This document shows positions 1 to 9,905 of a DNA stretch of 14,709 nucleotides, one piece after another. Origin of the DNA: Smittium culicis (lineage: Eukaryota; Kickxellomycota; Harpellomycetes; Harpellales; Legeriomycetaceae); NCBI GenBank assembly GCA_001970855.1, contig LSSN01000897.1, forward strand, positions 1 through 14,709, in the 5' to 3' direction. Positions within the stretch are counted from its first letter, which is position 1. Each line of letters starts with the position of its first letter. Made by a program: the position numbers and the translations under genes. A model generated the notes under the pieces. It had not been told where the DNA came from. It did no database searches and saw only the letters and a program-made list of their open reading frames with translations.

Positions 1-520
1 TTTCTCCCCCTAAAAATCGCTTCCCCCCTATAAAACGCCCCCCCCACCCATATATCTCACAACTCCCGAAATAATTGTCCGATCCTGCTCTAACCAAGCT
101 CATTCTGAATCTTTTTTCGTGTTTGCTACTCGCTGCTAGTTTCGTAAAAATCGCCCTCTTTTTTTTCCACTTGCTTTTTTTTATCCCCTATACTTGCTGC
201 TATTCTACTATACACTTTGCCTCCTGTTATTTCCATTGCTGCGCATTTTTTTTGCAATTTTTTCTTTTTAATTTATTTTTGTCTATTGAAGCATTTCCAT
301 TTTATTAGTATACCAAGTTCATTCTGTTAAATCGTTTTTTTCGACTGATTGTACATGATTTCGAGTATCATAATCTTCAATGGCTTTTAAACTGATTCAT
401 AGATTCACAAATTATAATAACTATTCGAATTTACGCAATTTTTCTAACCACTGGTGCTACATTTTTTCTTGCCTTTTTTTTCTGTTTGTAAATTTTTTAT
501 TTTTATATTTTCTGATCTAT
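1..520. other. C/T-rich, G-poor low-complexity stretch without a gene
   Basis: The first 60 bases hold 29 C and 2 G, with C runs at 6-10, 23-28, 38-45 and 47-49; T runs dominate from about 110 to 500. Two imperfect copies of a C5-6 TA(TA)AAAA(T)CGC unit sit at 6-20 and 23-38. A 15-base motif ACCAAGYTCATTCTG occurs at 93-107 (C) and 312-326 (T), a C/T difference of the kind RIP makes. The open frame at 75-308 starts with TTG and reads as a phenylalanine/leucine/cysteine-rich low-complexity peptide, so I do not call it a gene. Pyrimidine-rich tracts like this occur in fungal promoters, but no gene is visible next to it here. Confidence 0.55.
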
Positions 521-1610
521 ATAGAAAAATTATATCATTTAATTATTTAGATTTATGAAAAATTATTACTTAAATATTAAGTTGTAAATTATTTATTTTT
601 ATAATTATTTTATTTTATATATTCTCAAATTGGATATAATATTCGCTGTTATGCCTTTTTAATCTGCTTTAGTATTAATTTATAATATAATACTTAATTT
701 TAAACTAACTAGAATTTTAATCAAATAATTTTTTATTGATAATTTTTCATCCTTACATTATTAATAATTTTTTCATAGATATTATAATTATATTCTTAAA
801 ATTTCATTAATATAAAAATTTAATTGTAATTATAAAAATTTGTTTATTTATACTAATTATAGAATTACTTTATTCGATATTATTATGTATTTATTTGATT
901 TTTATTACAATTTCTTATTAATTTTAATTACGATTTACATTCATCCATAATTTCAAATTAGTTTTGTGAGAAAAAATAAAATACTATATTTGATATAAAT
1001 ATTTATAAATTGAAATTTAATACATGTTAGTATATATAAATTCTTTATATTATGTTTAAGAACTTGTTGATAATTTGTAATTTTCTTGCTAGTGAGTTTA
1101 TTACTTCTTTTTTAGAATATTTCTTAATTATTTGACTTTTTCTATATCTTTATGGTAAATCTATAATTTTTTATTTTTTATTTAATTAAATTGTTTGATA
1201 TAAGAATATCGATTTTTTTATGTAAGTTTTTTTTGAATATTTTTATATGACTATTATTTGTCAGATTAAATACAAATTTTATTTTAAATTATTTCATTAT
1301 ATTATAACTTATTTATATTTTAAATTCTAATTTATTTAGTTTAAATTTTTCTACAATATTCATTATTATTCGATGAATTTAATCATAATAAATTGTTATT
1401 AATTTTATTATTTAGTTTATACTATTTTTAGGAAATTGAATTATTTCTTGTCACATATTAAAATACTCATTTTTTTATCAAATTTATTTAATTTATGTTC
1501 TTTTTTTTTGCATTTTTACAGTTAATTATACCTATATCATATTTATTATAGCAAATAAAAACAAGTATCTATATTAAAAATAGTATATTAAATATCATTA
1601 ACTAATTATT
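521..1610. other. AT-rich gene-free DNA with strong T-over-A bias
   Basis: No coding region or RNA gene is recognisable. The plus strand is strongly T-biased: bases 1081-1140 contain about 36 T and 12 A. Stops are dense in the frames examined. The bias is opposite to that right of 2090. Retroelement coding strands are often A-rich, so this stretch could be the minus-strand interior of a decayed element whose LTR is the island at 1623-2089; that is inference only. Confidence 0.5.
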
Positions 1611-1622
1611 TTCGTCTTATAG

Positions 1623-2089
1623 TGTCATAAACGAGAGGGGAAGGGATAAGATCAAACATATCAACTAACAAGGAAGATAGGTGTAAAAAAGGTTTTATTT
1701 TGACAAGCTAGAGAATGTATAATATTGATAAAATATAACTAAGACTTTAATCTAAAACTAAGAATATAAATCAAAAGACAATTTTTTTCAGATAAAGAGA
1801 CAAAAAACTTGGGAAATCTGGGACTGTTTATATGCATATCTCCAATACAAAACATATGTAAAAAATAGGAATTGTTCAGGTTAGAATAAATATTATAGTA
1901 TGGAATAATTGCTAACAAGAAAAAATCCACAGCAAATTCGTTGGGGATTTTTGTATATTAAGTGGTTATTTTACTGACTGTAATAAATGTGCAGGGGTAG
2001 GGATATCATGTTTGTCTTTATCACTAGTTATATTACGGGTTGGAATAAATTATCAGGAAATGTCGAGGAAAAACTACACAATAATGACA
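1623..2089 (-). mobile_element. Probable decayed LTR (solo or terminal), minus orientation
   Basis: This 467-base island is visibly richer in G and C than both flanks. Its outer ends are TGTCAT (1623-1628) and ATGACA (2084-2089), a perfect 6-base inverted repeat with the TG...CA termini typical of LTRs. On the minus strand a TATAAA (plus 1827-1832) is followed about 130 bases later by AATAAA (plus 1694-1699), and the element ends about 70 bases beyond. That is the expected U3, TATA, R, poly(A) signal, U5 order. Flanking pentamers TATAG (1618-1622) and TAAAA (2090-2094) match at only 3 of 5 positions, so a target-site duplication is not established. No primer-binding site or polypurine tract is recognisable beside it, which favours a solo LTR. 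The 63-codon minus-strand frame at 1739-1930 lies within the proposed R/U5 region and is not considered a gene. Confidence 0.5.
1827..1832 (-). promoter_or_regulatory. TATA box candidate of the minus-strand LTR
   Basis: TATAAA on the minus strand within ATATGCATATAAACAG, in one of the less decayed parts of the island. Its place about 257 bases from the TG end fits the U3/R junction of an LTR promoter. It is unlikely to be functional now. Confidence 0.35.
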
Positions 2090-4318
2090 TAAAATATATT
2101 AATTGATTATTTAATATATAAATATGGTCTTTAAAAAGTATAATTATGCTTCTATTAATTAATTTATACAATTGTATAAATATTAGTACATAATTATTTC
2201 TGTATTATTATTAATAATCTTATAACTGGTATTATTTTTTAATTAATTAATCTTTAACTCGTACATTAATCCAAAAAATTTATTAAAATTTTGATAGTGA
2301 TGTTTTATATCAGTTTACAGAATTGCATATTTCATTAATTAATATAAGATGTTTATAATATAATCTCTTCTCACATAATTAATATAATCGTCGAATAAGG
2401 TATAATAATCAATTATTCGATATAATTTTTATCCGATAACAATATTTAATGCCTTTTTCAATTATTTATAAAAAATTGAATAACTAAAATAACAGTTTTT
2501 CCATTATTAAACTGGTTATGAATTAGTTGATGCGTTATAAATATGATTTATAATACTTTAATATCAAATTATAGCACTATAAAAACAAAATTCAATATAT
2601 CGAGGATTGAATTATATAAAAACGACTAAAATATTTACAAAAAAAATTAAAATTAAAAGAATGATTCGATGTATAAATTAGAAAGAAGTTTATATGAAAT
2701 TTTTTCTTTTCGAAATTGCGAATAAAATAATATTTGTTGGTGAAGTAATGAAAATTTGCTATGGGAAAAAATTAAAGAGAAACTTACAAGTCAATAATTA
2801 TTGATTATTTATTATAATAGTAGAATATATGATATTAAAAAAACTTTAAAGTAAGTTTTAGTTTATTTTTGGCTTTTTGAGAAATTTAGCATCAAATTAA
2901 TATACTTTAAGATTATTGATATAGCCATTAATATAGAGCACATTCTTAGTATAATCAATTCCACAAAAAAATCAATATCGAAATACTTAATAATTCTTAA
3001 AGTGTATATAAATCGGTTTTAATCAAGCTTTTTATAAAAAAATTATTTTTTATTTTTTTAATTACAAAAAATGACCAAAATTATTAATAGTGTATTTTGA
3101 TAATGACTCAAACATAAATCCGCTCAATACATACGATTAAATTTATAAATATAAAATGAAAAATCAAATTTATTGACAAGTCTATCAAAAGGCTACTTTT
3201 AAAAAAAATTCTTTGAATCAATTAAATTAAATTCAATAAAATTATATCAAACATGTACTCATATATCATTAAAGATAATTTAGCTTTGAGACTCATTTAA
3301 TTTTCAGGAATTTTACTATTTAATTTAAAAAAATATTTCAAATTAAATTCAATAATAAATAATTCATTTTTATTTAAAAAAAATTTACTTTCATTTAATC
3401 AGAATTTAAAATAAAAGTTTTTAACTTTAAGTTATATATTCTAATTGTATTTAATTATGTAGCTTCGTGATTAATTTACTAGATCATTAATATGATATTT
3501 TATCAATATTAAATTCGCCAAAAACGATTTTTTATTATCTTTACATACAACCACTTTATTTAAAATCAAATCAGATAACTAGTATTATTTACATTGAAAA
3601 AAGTAATTAAAATTAAACTTAAGTAAAATATTTTTGAAAAAAATTTTTCATAATAAAAACTATTTAATTTTATTTTATTATATTTATCGCTTAAAATGGA
3701 TTTCATAAACTATATATTTAATATATGCTAATACTTATTAATTTTTTAAGTGGTTTCAATACGATATCTATTGATTATTAAATAATTTGATTGAAAAATG
3801 ATAGTATAACCTATAAAAATTAAATAATTTTAGAATGTATAAATATTTTATATCGATATATATTAATAACATGAGTGTGGGTACGTGATTTTAAAGTTTT
3901 AAAAGTATAACATAGTTTAAAAAAATTTTAAATTTTTGATTTAATATTTATTAAACAAAAAAATACAAACTTTTTAATTAAAGCGAGATAATAGAATATT
4001 AGATTATATAGATTAATTATTATTAATATCATGATTATTATTAAACTAAATTACCAGCGAAGATATTTTGATTTTGATTTATTTAAATAAACAAAAATGT
4101 ACTCAAAATAATTTTTATTTAATCTTAAATAAATTCTAATCAATAAAAATAATACAATTTTATAAAATGATAAAGTAATATCTTACTTATTCATAACTTT
4201 TAAAACTTGAAATCGGGCCATCAAATTATTGCTATTAGTTATATGCTAAAGCAAATACAAAGTATCGTATGATTGCACAGTATACTATATTTTAAATGAT
4301 GGTTTTTTTTTTATAAAC
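2090..4318. other. Featureless AT-rich DNA with A-over-T bias
   Basis: About 2.2 kb without a recognisable gene, RNA gene or LTR-like island. The plus strand is A-biased here (bases 2581-2640 hold about 33 A and 16 T), the reverse of the stretch left of 1610. Homopolymers of A and T and scattered TTAATTAA-like words dominate. If it derives from repeats, decay is too deep to identify them by eye. Confidence 0.6.
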
Positions 4319-4593
4319 TATTGATAATATTAGAAATTTTTAATTTACATATTATCAATAAAAAACTCATATCTTAGTTATTGAATAATTTTTTTATTAT
4401 TCAATGAAATGTAACTTATTATAGAAATCATAAATTATAGAGATTTTTTCAAATTTTATGATTTCTTTGTTTAATATTTGTTTTCCACATTCTTTGAGAT
4501 TATTTAATTTTATTTAGAAGAAACAATCTAAAAAAGAAAATATTTAATCAGCATAAATATAGTTTAAATAATTTTATTTATAGTATAAACTAT
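4319..4593. repeat. Run of consecutive hairpin-forming inverted repeats
   Basis: Five inverted repeats follow each other. 4319-4330 pairs with 4349-4360 (12 bp perfect, TATTGATAATAT). 4380-4389 pairs with 4396-4405 (10 bp perfect, six-T loop). 4423-4434 pairs with 4455-4466 (12 bp perfect, AGAAATCATAAA). 4490-4495 plus 4497-4505 pairs with 4533-4538 plus 4521-4529 (15 positions, one mismatch). 4559-4566 pairs with 4586-4593 (8 bp). The arms of the first two resemble each other (TATTGATAAT, TATTGAATAAT). Single 10-12 bp hairpins are expected by chance in DNA this AT-rich; their tight succession is what stands out. No gene overlaps. Confidence 0.55.
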
Positions 4594-5418
4594 TAAAATA
4601 ATATTAATATACACTATGAAAATAGTTAATTAAAATAATGAATTTCTTTAACTTAATTTATAGTAGCTACATGTAACTACAAATATATTAATTATATATT
4701 AAATAATATGCATTAATCAATAAAAAACCGTTAATAACTTGTAGAATAATATAATATCAAGGTATAAGGTATAAAAAATAACTTAAAATTGATAACTTTA
4801 ATGAATCAGCATGGATTTTACTATATTTTATTCAGCGAATTATTGTAACTTGAATTTTTGCATAACAAGACTAGGTTTATAAATTTAAAAATAGAAAATA
4901 AATTTGCATTAAAGTAGCCTCAGCTTCTGAAAAGAAAAAAAATTCTATTTTAAACCTATTTTATTTTGAGGCATGAAAATGTGGGAGGTTATTTACAAAG
5001 AGAGCGCTTTTATGTATTAAGAGCTACAGTGATGAAATATATTGTTTAATTTTTAACCAGTAAATAAAATCTAGTATTTTTTTTTAGCAAATAATACTTT
5101 CAGAATTAAATAGATAATGTAAATTCCTTTTCAATTCCGTCAATAATTTTTTAATTCCAAATCCAATAAAAATAAACATCAACAAATTGCTCCATTCGTT
5201 AAAAATACCTCATGTTACATAGTATAAATTATTTAGAAATATCATTCGAATTATGATTAGTTGATTACAATTATAAATTAACTGATCAAGCCCTTGAGCG
5301 CATTAAATATGCGTTTGATAATTAAAACTCATATTTTATCATTTGAAACTTGAAAAAGTCAGTACTTGGAGGACTAAAAAGCTTTTCTAATTTTAGTTTA
5401 TTTGAGCTCGATGTATAT
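4594..5418. other. AT-rich DNA with small inverted repeats, no gene
   Basis: Nothing coding is recognisable. A slightly less AT-rich patch lies at about 4965-5035. Inverted repeats: AGGTTTA (4873-4879) plus AAATAGAA (4889-4896) against 4943-4957, GCCTCA (4917-4922) against TGAGGC (4967-4972), CGCAT (5299-5303) against ATGCG (5309-5313), and ACTAAAA (5373-5379) against TTTTAGT (5391-5397). None is long enough to define an element. Confidence 0.5.
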
Positions 5419-6533
5419 CGCGTTTATGATGATTGTGAATTATTTATGTATAATTTTTGCTAGTTGTATAATTATAATTCATTGGCTATAAAATTTGTAC
5501 CAATAATAGAAATAAATGTAAAAAGTATTCTTTTTCAAAATAAATGGATAAAATTTAATCTATAAACCGCGTTTAATAATGTCTAATAGATGTTACTTAA
5601 CAAATAGTAGACTCGAAATAGTAAATTTAGTGGTTCTGATTAATAGGCTGTGAAATAATCGATAAGAAACATGAATCTACCATTATTATTTTCAATTTTA
5701 ATACCAAATTAATTTTCTTTTTTTTTGAATAAACATTTTCAGGTAAAGAATTAATAAAATACGATTAAGTATAATATACAATAAAAATTCTTCCAAACTG
5801 TAGCCCACACGCGAAAATAAGGCCCAGCGAATTACCTACAAATGTTACGCGAATAAAATAATAAATAAATATTTATAAAAGTAAAATTATGCCCAAAAAA
5901 AAATAATGAAATAAATGTTATTGCCTTATTGCGGTACTTCAATTGTAAAAATTTAACATCTCCTAGCTAGTAGATATGCAGGCTAAAAATGATTTAATTC
6001 TCGCATATTATTAATAACACTTTTTCAATCCAAATCTAATTAGAGTAACGTATAGACTTTACGTGATATCTGAAACTGGAATACTAACTATCAAAATAAT
6101 AAACCAATAATCTGCTATATTGCGTGCAATTAAAATATGGAACGCGAAATCGTAAAAAAAATAATTTTCTGAAGCCTAATAACGTGTGATAATTTCGCTT
6201 AAAAAAGATTTCTAATATTATTTTAGATGCGGTTACTATTGGCTAATCTCTGTTCATATAATTATTGGTAAAAAAAAATTAGCTAAAAAAAGCTATTTTG
6301 GGTCACTTTTTCCGCAGTATAATTTAAATTTTTTGTTATCAGACAACGGTAATAGGATTAAAATAATGATAATAACGTATTAGTATATACTACTTATTCA
6401 AAATGTATTGGATTCTTTTTTTAATATTTTTTTCGTGTATTTTATATTGAAGTCATACTCAAGTTTACTACGAAAAATTATCGCTAATTGTAAAAAAAAG
6501 TTTATAGAAAAGTTTAAACACTCAAATCGCGAA
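5419..6533. other. Gene-free stretch with clustered CGCG sites
   Basis: Six CGCG tetramers lie here: 5419, 5568, 5810, 5848, 6143 and 6528. The last four are each the start of CGCGAA in the plus orientation, and the first two of CGCGTTTA. Elsewhere in the window I found CGCG only at 9969 and 10017. A short, less AT-rich island at 5800-5850 contains two of the sites. No open frame of interest is present. Confidence 0.5.
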
Positions 6534-8479
6534 ACTACCAATAATCCAACAATATTTTTTTTTTGCCGATAGATTCTTTTCCATTTTTACGCACATTTAA
6601 TTTAATGACTTTGATTATCGGCAGATAGGCTTTATTCCTCAAAATTCTGAATAATAGCAGTATAGCGAATTTAAACTATGTCGAAAATTTCTACGTTTTT
6701 TTGGGAGCAGGTAATTGGGTTAAAATATTTTTCTTTGTTTTTAATTAAAGCGCTAAGTGTCATTATCTTTTTTTTTTTTGATTAGAGTTTATTCGACTAA
6801 TCCAGCATAAATAACACCTTATAATTTGATTATTGTAATTTATATTTATATTCAATACTCAAATAAATGCAAATAACAATAAAAAATTGAATTGGCGTTT
6901 ATATAAGTACAGCCGATTGAAAAGTTTTAAAGGTACTAAATGTATATTTAGGTTTTTAGCAGCTGTTATTTATCGATATTCAATATTTCCAAGAAAATTT
7001 TTTACTGAATTCTGATAGATTTATAATCATTTCATAAAAAGCAATAATAATGAATAGTATAAGTAAAAAAAAAAATGTATTGATATAAATTGCTATTTAA
7101 ATACGCAAAGCAGTTATTTACCAATAAACGCTTTTAAAAAGATTTTTAAACTCTACATATATTATTAATTCTTTTCATGGTAAAAAAATTTTTCTCATAA
7201 ATACAAAGGTATTAAATGAATTTCCATTTACTCTAATATAGCTTTAGAACAGTAAATTTATTGTATTTTTTTCCAATTCCCTTATTTAAGCGACCAGATT
7301 ATTAACAATTAAAGCTCAAGTACGCTTGATAAAAAATAAGCATAAATTTAAAAGGTATTTAGCATAAAATATAACTACATCTAATTTATATATCTAATGT
7401 ATTCTAATTCAATTTATGTTTTTTAGAATACTCTAAGAAAATTACCAAGAGAGGTGGATGTGAAAATATTATTGGGAATGATTCTTTAATTATCTTCATA
7501 ATAAGTAGTGTTTTTGGATTGAAAATTAAAGTTCGTATGTTGTTAAAATTACTACAACTTATCTTGATCATAATTTATTATATTTATCTTGCATTCTTTT
7601 CTTAATAATACCTGTTTGTGAATCTCTAAAATTAAAGTTATTTGTATTATGTCCGTATTGTAAGAGAAAATAAAAAAGTAAATTTAAATTAATATATCAA
7701 GGATAATTCCAATATTCTATATATTTCCAGCAGTGAGAATGTATCAATAAAAAAGAGTACGAAATCTGAGGCTAGAGAAATATGATAAAAGATTAAAATC
7801 TAAAAAATTATGAGATTATGTATAAACCTATACATTTCAGAATTATAAAAGAAAAACTCTGTAACGAGTGTTTTATTGGGATTTATGGGTGTAAAATTTT
7901 TGATAGTCTGCTCTTATTTATATTAACTTTTAGTATATATGTATATTTGCACATTCCTGTTTTATTGAATTATATTTTATTACAATATTTCATATTATAA
8001 ACCCAAATTAATACATATATTTTGAAATAGTATTTCCATATTTTAAATATTAAAGTATGAGAGCGCAATGATTAATAGCAGTATTATTGAGATGCAAATG
8101 ATAAACTATCATTTTTATATTTTGAGCAGAAAATATATTCACACTTTAATAAATACAGCTTTATAATATAAAATTTCTTTTTATTGCATATCTTATTTAT
8201 ATAATGTTATTTATTATAGCTAAGACTACAAAAAAACCCCCCATACCATTCTATTGCCTTTGTATACTACATAACTGTGAGATTCGATATTTTTATACAG
8301 TTTATTAATGCTAAACACCGCATAACTTGGTAGCTTGAATCACAAGTTCAGTCTAACCGGTAATTCTATATCATTGTCATAAACAATTAAAACCAGTAAT
8401 AATACTTATTTAAAACTAAATTATAAATATAAAGAATTAATTTTATAGATAATAATATAAATTAGATTTGACTACATTA
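6534..8479. other. AT-rich gene-free DNA
   Basis: No gene or element can be identified. Slightly less AT-rich patches lie around 6690-6720, 7440-7480 and 8235-8370. The 60-codon frame 7818-8000 starts with ATG but encodes only isoleucine, phenylalanine, leucine and tyrosine-rich sequence as expected of AT-rich DNA, with no recognisable domain. An AACTTG/CAAGTT inverted repeat lies at 8324-8329 and 8343-8348. Confidence 0.5.
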
Positions 8480-8532
8480 AAAGGAAACGATTTGTATAAA
8501 ACTTTTTTATATAAAAAATCGACGATTCCTTT
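8480..8532. repeat. Three-tier hairpin (20 paired positions in 53 bases)
   Basis: Arms pair in nested order: AAAGGAA (8480-8486) with TTCCTTT (8526-8532), CGATTT (8488-8493) with AAATCG (8516-8521), and TATAAAA (8495-8501) with TTTTATA (8505-8511), leaving a three-base loop. Two internal loops of 1 by 4 bases separate the tiers. The outer two tiers contain G and C, so simple AT richness explains them less well than the other hairpins. It may be a relic foldback or the end of a small mobile element; no gene is adjacent. Confidence 0.6.
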
Positions 8533-8718
8533 GGGGAGTTTGAAAAATATTTCATTCTTATCAGCTTAAATTTTATTCGATATTTTTTTTAATTATGCAT
8601 ACTCATAGTACCTGAATTATGTTGAAAAAAAGCACAAAAATAAGTTTATGATCGATAGCTCGATCGTGTAAACTTTTCAATTTTATTGAATATTCCTAAC
8701 TGTGCGATCATGAGTGAT
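8533..8718. other. Short AT-rich spacer with a GATCGA hairpin
   Basis: Contains a perfect 6 bp stem with a 4-base loop, GATCGA (8650-8655) and TCGATC (8660-8665). No coding sequence. It separates the three-tier hairpin from the purine-rich island that follows. Confidence 0.4.
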
Positions 8719-8934
8719 TGTTAAAATACGGAGGGCTGGGAAACAATGTAATAAGGTAGTCACAATAAGGATGAATAAAGGTGGTGGAGAGGTAGGATGC
8801 GAAGGGAAGATCACATATAGGGAAATTATGAAATAACTTCAGGAAGGTCAAGGGGTGTACAAAGAGCGAGTGAGACAATTGTTTTACGAGTGTACTTAGC
8901 CGAATATCTGACTTTCTATACGGCTCTTTTAAGG
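8719..8934 (+). mobile_element. Purine-rich island, possible small decayed LTR
   Basis: This 216-base island is G-rich on the plus strand (GGAGGGCTGGG, GGTGGTGGAGAGG, AAGGTCAAGGGG) and contrasts sharply with the AT-rich flanks. It begins TGTTAAAATACGG and ends CGGCTCTTTTAAGG; TTAAAA and TTTTAA form an inverted repeat near the ends. TGTTAGAA-type starts and TTCTAACA-type ends are common in fungal Copia LTRs, and the observed ends could be mutated versions, but the final CA is missing here. Flanking pentamers (8714-8718 and 8935-8939) do not match. No second copy was found, so it would be a solo LTR. An alternative is an unrelated non-coding island. Confidence 0.3.
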
Positions 8935-9899
8935 TAATTTATATATTAAAATTATTATTACAATTATCAATTAGATAAGTTTAAAATTTGTATAATTTTT
9001 ATTGTTTTGAAAAGTAAGTTTGCCTCAATTGATATAGACAGGCTTAATTGATATAAATTTCATATAATGAGTTGGCGAAAAACTATGAATAATTCAGGTA
9101 TAGCTGAACAAAAAAAAAATTTTTTTTAAAGTCTAATAAATCAATTATGGATATCTAGGGTAACATTTTGAATAGTATTGATGTCTATATTTTGCAATAA
9201 TTATAATAATCTTTATGAATTCTCACTATGTACTCTAGTTTCTTTTTGTTATCTCATATTTTAATTAGGTGTGAACATTTACCGAGTATAATAATAAATT
9301 TAGTTATGTGCTGATTCAGTATATTATGCTTATTTTAACTTTTACAATCTGTATGTAAAAAACAGCTGATATTCTTATTTTTATAATCAAAAATTAACAC
9401 TTTTAATTAAACTCTGACCTTTAGCACAGCTTCTGCTTCATATTTCAATTTAAAGCCTCAAAACTCAAATCGATCAATAGGATGTCATATCAACCATAAA
9501 CTCAAATAATTATGTTTGCTTAGAATAATATCTAATTTCTATCAACTTTACAGGCATATTTTTTTTGTAGCATAATATAAACTTGTTAGAAAATACAGTT
9601 GCTAAAAGCTTCTATTTATCTGGTTAATTTAAATCATATTAAACTTCTTTATAAATTGTAAGTATTCTTTCGTTTATTTTATCTACTATAGATTTTGCTA
9701 TTTTGCTATTTTATTTTTTAATTAACAGAAAAATTTAAATAGAAAAGCATATTTATTTAAACTTGAATATAATTGCTACCCTTCCAATGATACTTAGGTT
9801 TCTATAGCTATTCAAATTATCAGATATAACACACCCTCTGATTTATAGCGTGGATTCTTTTAAAACAGTGATTTCAATATTTGACATCGATATTTTTGA
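8935..9899. other. Unassigned stretch upstream of the RT relic
   Basis: In an intact Ty3/Gypsy element gag and protease would lie here, but I could not recognise a CCHC zinc knuckle, a D(S/T)G protease motif or an LTR copy. The sequence is AT-rich with many stops in the frames examined. Small direct repetition occurs at about 9693-9707 (TTTTGCTA twice). It is either gag/protease decayed beyond recognition or DNA unrelated to the element. Confidence 0.4.
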
Positions 9900-9905
9900 A
9901 CCTGG

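Noticed and set aside
1..50. Degenerate CCCTAA telomere repeats
   Set aside because: The C runs have irregular length and spacing and no true CCCTAA tandem array is present.
75..308. 77-codon open frame on the plus strand
   Set aside because: It starts with TTG, not ATG, and its phenylalanine/leucine/cysteine-rich product simply reflects the T/C-rich strand; no domain is visible.
400..470. tRNA-like words on the minus strand (AGTGGTTAG and ATTCGAAT)
   Set aside because: The distance between the would-be A and B boxes is too short and no acceptor or anticodon stem forms.
1739..1930. 63-codon open frame on the minus strand
   Set aside because: It lies inside the probable LTR, over the region expected to be R/U5, and shows no recognisable protein features.
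7818..8000. 60-codon plus-strand frame starting with ATG
   Set aside because: Hydrophobic, low-complexity composition expected from AT-rich DNA; no supporting context.
8719..8934. 5' LTR of the Gypsy element
   Set aside because: It shares no recognisable sequence with the 3' LTR at 12913-13360, although the two LTRs of one element start out identical.
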